Positions 34,628 to 43,960 of a stretch of DNA of 64,000 nucleotides are shown piece after piece. The notes beneath the pieces are model-generated. The model was not told the DNA's origin and did not search any database. It was given only the letters and a program-made list of their open reading frames with translations. Within the stretch, counting starts at the first letter, position 1. Each line of letters opens with the position of its first letter. The stretch is from assembly GCA_022059125.1 (NCBI GenBank), contig JAEUWY010000023.1:2542001-2606000 (forward strand), given 5' to 3'. This DNA is from Corynespora cassiicola. Its lineage: Eukaryota; Ascomycota; Dothideomycetes; Pleosporales; Corynesporascaceae. A program made the translations under genes and the position numbers.

Positions 34628-35519
34628 ACTGATTGACGATGTATGTACAGGGTAATGCAGGTCTTTGCGGCTGCAAAGGATCCAGAGGAAGGGGACGGCG
34701 TTATTATACGGCTGTCGAATGTTGCACAGAGGGGATGACATTAGCCCCGTTCCCCGATAGGCATTCCGCTCGCTGCAGGCAGAGATAGGCAGGGATCGCC
34801 CCAAATGTCAACAGACTGCGAGTCGCGGGGCTAGACGTGAAAATAACCCCAAACGGAATGGCTTTTTTGTACTTTTAGTGAAGATCCGGAGATCAGCACG
34901 GGTCCCCCAGGAAGCTTGCCAGCCAAAAGTGGAGTGGAATGGAGATGCGCACTCGAGGTACCCATCTGCCGAGGTTGATAAGGACATGCATGCCGCCCAA
35001 GAAGGAAAAGTCGTGGGATAAAAGGAGAGGAGCGGGACAAGTCGTCGAATTGATAACGTTCGCACTGAGATAGGTTCCGATGTGACGTTGGAGGAAGCGC
35101 AAGAGTGGGCCGGCTACGATCGCTTTCTTCGGTTAGCCCTCCTGGTCCACTCCAACATTCCAAAGGTTAGGTGCTCCCACCTGGACATATATCTGTAGGT
35201 CTTGCGATCACTCTTATGATGATACTTTTTCTCCAGAGTGACGAGAAATGGGTTTATGACTTTTGTCACTGCGTTAAGCTCGTTGTTTACAAGCAGATCC
35301 CAACAGATGCACAGACCACATTTGTGAATGCAATGCACTACTAAGCATTGGCACAAATATAACCATTGAATTGCCTTTGAATCTGTTCCTGCTATCTCCC
35401 AGTAATATTCGCGCCTTTCCCTTTGATCCATTTGGTCGCTGAGAAGCTGGAAAGACACACGTGGCGACCTTGTATTTTCAGAGAGGTGCATACACATTCT
35501 GAGGCTCCTTAGAACATGT
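34628..35519. other. Interval between MFS gene and uncharacterised gene
   Basis: 892 bp. The left part is the MFS promoter. The minus-strand frame 35497-35114 is open for 127 codons and could be a further exon of the uncharacterised gene to the right: a splice from the 35534 donor to an acceptor near 35391 or 35394 keeps frame. That extension is unproven. Confidence 0.4.
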
Positions 35520-37727
35520 TCACCACTCCATACCTGTTAGAATCTCCCAGCAGATCACCAGAGTTGCTTCTTTAAGTTCGGGGAATTCAGAGCGATTGTA
35601 GAAGACAATCCTCCGCATCTGCTTTTCGACATTACATCGCTTGGTGTGCGCATCTAAATTGGCATCCTTAAGGATGGCAAGGACGGGGCAGACTATACGG
35701 TCCCGTGTAATTGGCTTTCCAAACATCTGAAAACATTAGGATCATTACATATCGATGAATGCCTAAGACTTACCACCATGTGACCTTTTCTGTTCAGCTT
35801 TCTAAAAAGCATGTAGGCCCGACCCTTACATCTATTCGCTGACATATTATCAGGAAAGGGGAGTATACCAAGAATATCCAATACGGGTGTGCAGTACTGA
35901 TTAAAGTCAATATATGAGATGGAGCAAGGCCAGGGATACTTACAGTCAACAACTCAGTGAAGATGAATGGTTCTTCTTTCAGCTCTGGAAACGATGCAAG
36001 AGACGCAAGAACCCAAGGAACCAAGGTATTTTCGATGCCCTGTCGAAAGTCTTTGTTCTTACCTTGGGTTTTAGAATCGATTCCTTTGGCCAGTGCAAGG
36101 AGGCTGGACTCTAAATCATGCTTTGTCGTAACCCCAGACGTGCCATCTTGATGGGTGATTGCCACAAACTACTTGAGCCAGAAAAACTATTAAATTAATG
36201 CGTAAGGGCCTCGCATTTGATGCTACACGTTTGTTCAAAGCTTCGAGAACTTTCGCTACCACTTCCTCCTTGGGTATTCGACCCATATGTTTCCTGGCGA
36301 GAAGATCATATATGGGGGTTTTCTGGAACACAATAGTTAGAAATTGTATTTTTCTCGGGATAATATCTACTTACACTGTTTCGCTTTCGGCATGTGTCGA
36401 GTTTAGCACCCACCAGGTGTTGAGAGTCTATTGTTAAGGGCATTAGGGGTACGGTCTTGTCCACACCAGCTGAACCGCTCATATCGTATGGTGCATGCTT
36501 ATGTTTGGAGCTCAAAGTTTCCGGGGATTCAGGTGTATTAGGCGACGTAGCGGTGGCGCGAAATCCTTCTCGCACGCCAAGCCTGTCCTCCTGCATCGGA
36601 CGGTGTAGCATTGTCATGTCACCATCTTGAAGATTTCGGAATCTTCGTTTCCATTCCCCGAGCTCATCTTTTGACAAGTTGGAATATCGAAAATGTATGT
36701 ACGTTCGGATTTCTTCCCTCTTGGTCATGTCGGGACAGTCCCGTTGAATCAGTGGGAGAACATGGAAGGAAAATAGATCTCTTGTTCGTTTGAAGAATTC
36801 TTTGACATCTTTTGCTGTAACGCGGCTGGGATCAACATCCCAGCGGCTAAATTTAGACCACTCTTTCTCTTTGACCAAGTGGTTTGTCGATGCCCTGTTC
36901 ACCACAGTCTCTGTATTGAGAAATGGCTGCAGCCCCTTCTCAGTCGACTGAGTATCATGGGAGAGAAAAACATGACTTTGTCTCGATATCCCAGTGTATT
37001 CAAACTCTTCTACATTTCCAGCAGCCAAATGATCTGCTGTAGAGACAGAGCAGTCACTTGGTGGCTCACGTTTGACATGAACTCTCTCGTTCGTAGGAGA
37101 TCCTGATGTCGAACTCTGGCATCCAACAGCAGTATCATGCACCATCTGAGTGGAGGAGCGGATTTTGTACTCATGTGAAATTTCCTTCAGATTTGAAATC
37201 GTCTTGTCAAGCATATCCTTGTCGAAGACAACTCCATTTTGTTGGAAGCTTGCCATAATCACAGCCTGGATTCCATTTTGAAGCTTCTCTGGGGTATCAA
37301 GAAATTCGGCCAACATTCGAGCTACCCTGCCAATCATTTTGGTCCGGAAGGATAATTGCATTCTCTGAATGTTGTCTGTTGAGACGTTCGCTTCCAACAT
37401 GTGTCGTTCAATGACTGACATACCAATCTCGGTTAACACTCCGTCAGGGAAACATATTTCGATAAGGCCTTGCACAGCTTCATCGAATATATCATCATCA
37501 AGAGTGCGTGAAGATGATATGACCTTCAGGCGAAACCTGTAGTCGGCATCCGTGGGCATGGAGTCCCTGATGGAAAGTCTTGGCGATTCCAGATTCTGGT
37601 CATTGCTGATGACTGTTTTTGGCTTCTTGGAATTATTTCGAAGGGGCTCATCCATTGCGTCCATTCTTTGGCGTTTTTTATTTTGTTTGTGACTGGTAGT
37701 TGAGTCCCTCTTCTTCTTGCTGGCCAT
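35520..37727 (-). CDS. Uncharacterised multi-exon protein with basic N-terminus
   Basis: Five exons (37727-36375, 36322-36227, 36168-35944, 35896-35774, 35726-35520; introns of 52, 58, 47 and 47 bp, all phase 0) give 667 residues. Every intron has a good donor (GTAAGT three times, GTAGCA once) and the joins leave no stop. The N-terminus is rich in Lys and Arg (KKKRD, KKRQR), a likely nuclear signal. A helical segment follows at 60-175, a low-complexity middle, then a compact part near 300-365 (EWSKFSRWDVDP, EIRTYIHFRYSNL) and a C-terminal part with KTPIYDLLARKHMG, RFVAITHQDG and KHDLESSLLALAKG. I do not recognise the family. The 3' end is uncertain (see the interval to the left), and a competing upstream ATG at 37864 opens another frame that reads through a poly-proline tract. 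Confidence 0.65.
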
Positions 37728-38096
37728 CTCGTTGATGTATGGTGTCGTGGTAATGGAGGTTGTGGTGGTGGTGGTGGTGGTGGTGGTGGCGGTGGAGAGT
37801 CGTCAAGTTGATCAGAGAGCAAAAGCTGCAAAAACTCATGTTCTGACACAGATGTGAAAGCCATGGTAGCTGCAGCAGACGCACGTGGCGTTCGCCCTCA
37901 CCTTCACCTTTACCACCACGATGGTGGTGGGTCCGTGCCAAGAGATGCGGTGGGCGCACTGACCAATGGGGAGCTCCACTCGATTTCTCATCGCGGAGCT
38001 GGACTTTTTTGAGAGCAAACGTCTCCACGCCGCCTCTCGCCCAACTATGCCTGCGTGCCCATCTTCTTCTTTCACGGCTGGAAGGAGATTCAAAAG
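37728..38096. promoter_or_regulatory. Divergent promoter region
   Basis: 369 bp between the starts of the uncharacterised gene and the Dnt1-like gene. It contains the GGT microsatellite and an ATG-initiated minus-strand frame from 37864 that overlaps the start of the uncharacterised gene. Confidence 0.5.
37762..37794. repeat. (GGT)n microsatellite, CCA on the minus strand
   Basis: About eleven GGT triplets with one GGC. Read on the minus strand it encodes poly-Pro, poly-His or poly-Thr depending on frame, just upstream of the 37727 start. Confidence 0.9.
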
Positions 38097-41000
38097 ATGG
38101 CGACACCAGCGACGCGCATGCGTTTGACCATCGAGGTTCTGCCTCTAGCCCCCGAAAATTCACACGGCCCGTACCAAGCTGCCGCACTGGCCGCCTTCAA
38201 GGGCAGGAAGTTCGCGCTTCCCGTTCAATTGGAGGATACTTTCGAGGATGTGTGGAAGCAGGTCGAAGGGCGGTACAAGAGGAACTATCTAACGCCGCAG
38301 CAAGCCTCGTAAGTCATAGTTCTGCAATCGAGTTTGCACGCGTCAAATGCTAACCATTCGTGTAGGACGTTTACGATCCACAAGTTGCAAGACGCATATG
38401 ATTGCGATCTCGACCTGGGCGACACTGTCAGCTCGATATTTGAAGGCGAGACGGACCTACAACGGCGCATGATCAAAGTCATTCCGAGCTTCGTCTATCG
38501 CGATTTTTCTGTCCCCGCCACCTCTCACCTCCGACCGGGCAACCTGCAGAAGCGTCCCAGGCATGATAGCAACGAGAACGCCAATAAGCGCCGACGAATC
38601 GAGAGGATACCCGAAGAATACGAGGGCATAGAGGGGGAAGGCGTACGCGATCACCCTCTGCCATCTACAGAGTCTGAACCAAGCGATAGAAACATCGAAA
38701 CACAGGCAGACGAACAGGTACCGCAAACAGAGGGGTCAAAGTCAAAGTCTAGATCAGTAGCATCTATCGAGTTTGTACAAGATGCAAAGACGGGCCATGC
38801 CGAGTTTAGTATCCAAGTCAAGGAAGAGTCGCCAGAGCTTGGGCTACCACTACCGCGGACAATCTCGGAATCTGGCAAAAGCACCCCTCCAAGCGTAGGC
38901 CAGCAAAAAGACGAAAGCGATCATGACCATACAAATGCAATACACGAAAGTCAGCAGGCAATTCCTGGTACTGCTGCTGCGGAGACCACAGAGGACTTCG
39001 ATCGAAATTCCATTCTGGCAGAAGATTCGCAGGAAGCTATCATACGGCAATCCCCACAGTCCAGTCCCGAGGTGGCAGAAAGTATAGTCTCTCATCGTCC
39101 GACGGGCCGCAAGGACATCTACGAGGCGCCTGGCTCCCCCGATTTCACGGTGCCTCCAAAACGAGTGACCACCTACCGGAAGCAACCGCGAACTCCCAAG
39201 ACGATCCAAAATAGTGTTGATTTGCTCAACAGCTCTCGTGGCAAACTGGGAGGCTCATCCGGGGGCCAAAAGACTTTGAGTGCCAAAGCCCGTTCTTTCC
39301 AACGACAAGAGCAAGATGAAATCGTCTTCACGCCCCAGGAAAGCGCCGCTATATCTTCACAGCATAGCGCTCGGAAAGGAAGCAATGCTCCATCGAATGC
39401 AAGTAGCATCTTGACGGACACTATCGCGAACGAAATGGCCAACGGCGGAATCTACACTCCTCAGCAAGATCATACCCCCACTTCTGGGGGGTCAAGCTTG
39501 AAAAAGCCATCTAGGCTTGCGTATAAGATGGCACCTCCTCAATCTTCCAATTCACGCGTGCATAAGACGCCCAAAAGAGCGAGAAGGGCGTCGGGGGTGA
39601 GTACAAGTACAGGGGCCAGAGGCAGTAATACACCTGCTCTAGGCTCAGCTACTTCCAACAAAAGTGTTGATAACAGTCTCGGTGACTTCTTTGGGGTTCT
39701 GAGCGATCCTCCGGAAACTCCGCAGTCACAAGGTTCTGTGCGGCAACCTTCGCCTGTGGTAGTCATTCCGACAAGCAGTAAACGACCGCGCTCAAATAGG
39801 ACTTCATCTACGGCCCCGCCGAAGAGACAACCCTCAATCTTGAGTCAACTTAGGATTGCTGCATCGGCTAAAGAGACTAGCATGGCGTCCACAGCGTCGT
39901 CCGAAGTGGGTGGAGGAAGCATCCATTCATCACCTTCGAGGGCAACGCCGACGAACAACGCAACGGCGCTTCCAGCCAGCAATGGCCAGGTCACAAACGG
40001 CACATCGTCCTCCAACAAGGTTATCGGAGAGGTTCGATCAACATCTTCCTTCAAGAAGCCAGCACTCAAGAAAGGAACTGCACCTCCACGTGCTAGTCCC
40101 ATCCCGAACGGAATCGTGAAGCCAACACTGGAACCGTCAATTCGCAGAACAACACCAATCGAGAGTCCAGTTCCACTCCCTGAGAATGTCAGGGCTACTT
40201 CGAGCATCCCTCGCGCAACGCCACCTCGAAGCGAGGTACCGCTGCCTGAGAACGTGAGACACTTAAGTCGTACCTCCTCGACCCCTGCAACAAGTAGAAA
40301 AGACGTTCCGGCATCAGTGCCAGTCTCCAAGCAGCCACAGTCTTCTGTACCCCCCAAGCAAGGGAACCAAGACGATCCTTTGGTCTTGTCTAGCGGCTCG
40401 TCGAGTTCCGATTACTCCTACTCGGACTTTGGGGATGAAACTGAACAAGCTCCGAATAAGCCTCCTAACAATTCCCCACCCGCTGAGATAGGAACAAACG
40501 CTATATCCGACCCTTCCGAGGAGCAACTTGGGCAAGCAGAACAGGATGAGCCTACTAAGTCTGCCCCGTCTGATGAGACTCGGTCTCAACCCGATGCTGG
40601 CGAGGACAGAGAGCCACTGTCCGACGATGAAGCACATGTACAAAGAAATTTTGAGGAAAAGCCCTTAGAGACGCGCCAAGATCGCCAAAGTTCTCCACTT
40701 GATGCTGATGCTGCTGCCACAAAGCCAGAAAACGAGGTGAAGAAAAGCACTTGGGCCGAAGGGTCTTGGGGATTCGAATCTCTTGATAAGCCAAACAACA
40801 ACGATGAGAAACCTAACAAAGCAATGACGTCGCCATCTAAATCGAAATCTCGGTCAAATTCCCCATTTGGAGGCACGACTGAGCCCGAATCTGAAGAACA
40901 GGACGAAGCCAAGTCGGGATCAGCTAGCGCTGTGGAATCGACGAGGTCTTCGCCTGCCACATCACGTGCCGCACGTTTCCTTAGCCACTCTCCCACTCCA

Positions 41001-41651
41001 GAGAAATCCAGCAGCGAGGACGAATCTGAGCCCGAGCCTACGCCTCCGCGAGAGCCTTCGCCCAAAGCACAGAGTGCCAAAAATGATAGCTCGAGCTCCA
41101 GCTCCAGTGACAGCTCCAGTGACAGCTCGGGTGAGGACTCTGACGAGGACGTAGCAATGGCGGATGCGGACGCAGCACCACAGTCCTCTCCGCCACCCAC
41201 TCTACCCCAGCTGTCCCGACCACAGGGTCTCAGCGCCTCCCAACCCACTCGACCTACCCAAACCCCGTCGCGAGCTCCCCAGCGAGTTTCGCAGGCCCCT
41301 CTCCCAATCTCAAGCCAGGTCGCTACCCCAGGATCCCACGCCCCGCTCCGCTCCTCTCAGCCCCAAGTCAACCCCATCCGCCGCCCGACGTACCAGAAGT
41401 TTCCCAGCATCAGAGACCAGCTCACGGCTGCTCGGTCCGCGCCTTCGTCTAGCCAGACGAACAAGAAGTTTGACCCCAAGATGCAGAGCTTGGGCAAGCT
41501 GGCCAAGGCCAAGCTGCAGGCCAAGAAGGGCATCACGCTCGCCGATGATGATAGCAGCAGTGATGAGAGTTCAAGCAGCTCGAGTAGTAGTGAGGACGAA
41601 GACGAGGACGCCAAGGGAAAGAAGAATGGCGGGTTTTGCTCGGTGGCTTGA
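38097..41651 (+). CDS. Dnt1/Net1-like nucleolar protein
   Basis: Two exons (38097-38308, 38366-41651; 57-bp intron with TGCTAAC branch site) encode 1165 residues. The first about 135 residues form the Dnt1-type ubiquitin-like domain: MRLTIEVLPLAP, RKFALPVQLEDTFEDVW, LTPQQAS-TFTIHKLQDAYDCDLDLGDTV, RMIKVIPSFVYRDFSVPA. The rest is disordered Ser/Pro/Glu/Lys-rich with many SP/TP sites, short basic blocks (KRPRH, KRRRIER), and acidic Ser tracts at about 1030-1050 and near the C-terminus. A Pro/Gln-rich stretch leads to RRPTYQKFPSIRDQLTAAR, a conserved-looking C-terminal helix. Relatives (Net1/Cfi1, Dnt1) hold Cdc14-type phosphatase in the nucleolus and act in rDNA silencing and mitotic exit; the role here is by homology of the N-terminal domain only. 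Confidence 0.85.
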
Positions 41652-42226
41652 CGAGAGTGAGGAGCTGCTTGCCTTATGAGCAGGCGGCTCTTTTGACGGA
41701 CCATGTCAAATGTATTAAATGATTTGGATTTACTTCTTGTGGAAAGGCGTTGATAATGAGCATGACTTAGGAGTTTAGTATCTGGGCACCTGGGCGCATC
41801 CTTCTTACCGCAACTCATGCAGAGCCTGCATTTTGCCGATTCAGACTTGGAGAGCGTTCTGGCATGGCATTTGACATATTCACAAGGGAAGAGACGTGTT
41901 TCAAAAGGCGATTGGTAGTCTAGTGTTTCATGACGAATGGTATATCCATCCACGCCATATCGGTTCGCCAAAATAGTGTTTGATCGAGGTCGTGTTGCAT
42001 CACGCCAGAGCAAAGAGCAAAGCTATGAGTTTACTGATGGTGGCAAGCCACAAAGGTGCCACAGTGATTCAATTTTCATGAGGTATCGCAACTACCTAAG
42101 TCCACCAATTCAAGATTGCAAAGAAGCGTAGTGGAATCAACAGTCCACATGCCATAATCCTCGCGCAACTTCTTCCACCAAAGAGTCCCGTTTGCTGGTC
42201 CTCGTTCACGACTTTGAAATGACACC
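41652..42226. other. Convergent 3' flanks
   Basis: 575 bp between convergent stops; no supportable feature. Confidence 0.6.
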
Positions 42227-43960
42227 TTAAGCAGGCCAGTCCTCATTGTAGATGAGCGTGGAGTCGGCCTGAGCCTGGGCGCGACGCTTCATGAGCATAA
42301 TCTCGGGCTGGTACTGCTCTGGATTGGCATTGAGTATCTCCTCGATTGCCTCGGACTCCTTGGCGTAACGGATGAGTGCGCAGGTGGGGCAGTAGCATGC
42401 CAGGCAGAAGTCGTCCAAGCCGTCGCCCTTGAGGTTGTACTTCTCGCGCATCTCACGGAGCTGCCAGAAGTGGGCCATGTACGGCATTCCAATGGACATG
42501 GAGAAGCAACACTCGAAAGTCTTTTCCACATTAGTATCGTGAAGGTCTGTGTAAAGAGCGCGCAGTGAGCGGGAGCGGAGGCTGGAGCAGAGAGTGGCTA
42601 TGGGTGGTGGAGAGGGGAAGTCTGAGATTGACTTACATGCACGTTGCACATCTTGTAGCCCTCCATGTTGCCGTCGTTCTTGTAGCGCCAGCATGTCTTG
42701 CCGAACGTGATGCACGGGCAGAACGTGGCGGTGAGACCTAGATTTTGCATTCGACGTTAATAAAACTAACTTCATCATGCTGCTAAAGTTCACTCGGGAC
42801 TGATTGCAATGCTGGCTTGCGAAGTCGCAAACATCCCAGAAGCAGAACAATAGTGACGTACAGAGACTAGGCGGGTCCCAGAATTTCTCCCAGAGGCCGA
42901 AAGTCCAGCTGCGAGGAGGAGGTAGCTCGAGGGACTCGTAGTTACCGCACTCGGTGTAGGCGTACTTGTTGCCGCGGGCCTTGGCATCGTAGTATTTCAA
43001 GTACATGATCTCCTTCTTCAGCTCCTTGACGTCCCGCTCAATGGGCTTGACATCCTTGTAGCCCCCAGGATAGTGAATGTACTCGGGATTCTTAGGCTTG
43101 GAGCTCTCGCCACCCTCGACCTGCTTGATACTGGAGCTGCTGCCATTGATCTCGGGACCATTGGATTCGCTGAGGAACGACCTGATGCCATAGGTCTTGG
43201 GGTTCCTGCTGCACATGGATTTCATGGCATTGATGTTCTTGTCGGTGCAGGAGTTGATCTTGTCGTTTACAGCCTGCTTGCCCTTGGAGGAGTTGATATT
43301 GTTGTCCACAGCCTGCTTCTCCTTGGAGGAGCTGGTCTGGTCGCCCATAGTCTGCTTGCCCTTGGATGAGTCGATCTTGTCACCTGCAGCCTTTTTGACC
43401 TTGGACGGGCTGATCTTGTCGTTCGAAGCCTTCTTGGCCGTGGAGAGGTTGATCATGTCATCTTCAAACCCTTTGACTGTGGAAGGAACGATCACGTCGT
43501 CCTCAGCCTTCCTAACAGTGGGTATGTTGACCTTGTTGCCTTCGACCTTCTTGGCCTCGGAACAGTCGATATTGTTGTCGTTGAGCCCCTCGACGGCGGG
43601 GGGACTTAGCTTATTGCTCTCCATTTTATCGACAGAACCGTTAGTGATCTTGCTGTCCTCAACCTTCTTATTTGGAGGAGAGTCAATGTCGTCGTCCTCA
43701 GCCTTGGCTAGAGGAGAGTCAATGTTGTCCTCGACCTCTTTGGCCGCAGAAGAGTTCTTGCCGTCATATTTGGCCTTATTGATCGTAGGGGAATCGATTT
43801 CATCGTCATCAACGACCCTGATTGTGGGCTTGCAGGAGCTGGTGCCGTTGACCTGAGAGCTCTCGCCGTGATCAATGCCGTTTACTCGCAAATCTTCGGC
43901 ACCATTCACCTGTCCGAGGCCGCCACCGTCGGCAGCCTTGGGGCGCTGCTCAGACGACAT
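42227..43960 (-). CDS. PLAC8 family cysteine-rich protein with N-terminal tandem repeats
   Basis: Three exons (43960-42862, 42737-42637, 42520-42227; introns of 124 and 116 bp) give 497 residues. Residues 53-245 consist of fifteen 13-residue imperfect repeats. From about 300 the sequence becomes ordered: EYIHYPGGYKDVKPIERDVKELKKEIMYLKYYDAKA, a charged helix, then RSWTFGLWEKFWDPPSL. The PLAC8 domain follows: CLTATFCPCITFGKTCWRY, MCNVH, then TFECCFSMSIGMPYM and the signature DFCLACYCPTCALIRYAKE. The family includes plant cell-number and cadmium-resistance proteins and mammalian placenta-specific 8; many are membrane-associated and linked to metal or calcium handling. The unspliced frame stays open through both introns, so unspliced reading would misannotate the Cys-rich part. 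Confidence 0.88.
   Translation of the reverse strand: MSSEQRPKAADGGGLGQVNGAEDLRVNGIDHGESSQVNGTSSCKPTIRVVDDDEIDSPTINKAKYDGKNSSAAKEVEDNIDSPLAKAEDDDIDSPPNKKVEDSKITNGSVDKMESNKLSPPAVEGLNDNNIDCSEAKKVEGNKVNIPTVRKAEDDVIVPSTVKGFEDDMINLSTAKKASNDKISPSKVKKAAGDKIDSSKGKQTMGDQTSSSKEKQAVDNNINSSKGKQAVNDKINSCTDKNINAMKSMCSRNPKTYGIRSFLSESNGPEINGSSSSIKQVEGGESSKPKNPEYIHYPGGYKDVKPIERDVKELKKEIMYLKYYDAKARGNKYAYTECGNYESLELPPPRSWTFGLWEKFWDPPSLCTSLLFCFWDVCDFASQHCNQSRVNFSSMMKLVLLTSNAKSRSHRHVLPVHHVRQDMLALQERRQHGGLQDVQRACKSISDFPSPPPIATLCSSLRSRSLRALYTDLHDTNVEKTFECCFSMSIGMPYMAHFWQLREMREKYNLKGDGLDDFCLACYCPTCALIRYAKESEAIEEILNANPEQYQPEIMLMKRRAQAQADSTLIYNEDWPA
43226..43804 (-). repeat. Fifteen tandem 39-bp coding repeats
   Basis: Direct reading of the protein gives fifteen units of 13 residues (the third has 12), consensus roughly xxIxSxxxKKAED. 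Spacing of 39 bp is clear at DNA level, for example AGCCTGCTT at 43271 and again at 43310. The units near 43226-43420 are the most alike, pointing to recent expansion at the C-terminal side of the array. Confidence 0.9.

Noticed and set aside
40764..40780. GGGATTCGAATCTC resembling a tRNA T-arm
   Set aside because: Lies within the Dnt1-like coding exon and has no matching acceptor stem or anticodon arm around it.
42862..43960. Reading the PLAC8 gene as one uninterrupted 577-codon ORF
   Set aside because: The continuous frame gives non-Cys filler where splicing yields the conserved PLAC8 cysteine blocks; two introns are clearly needed.
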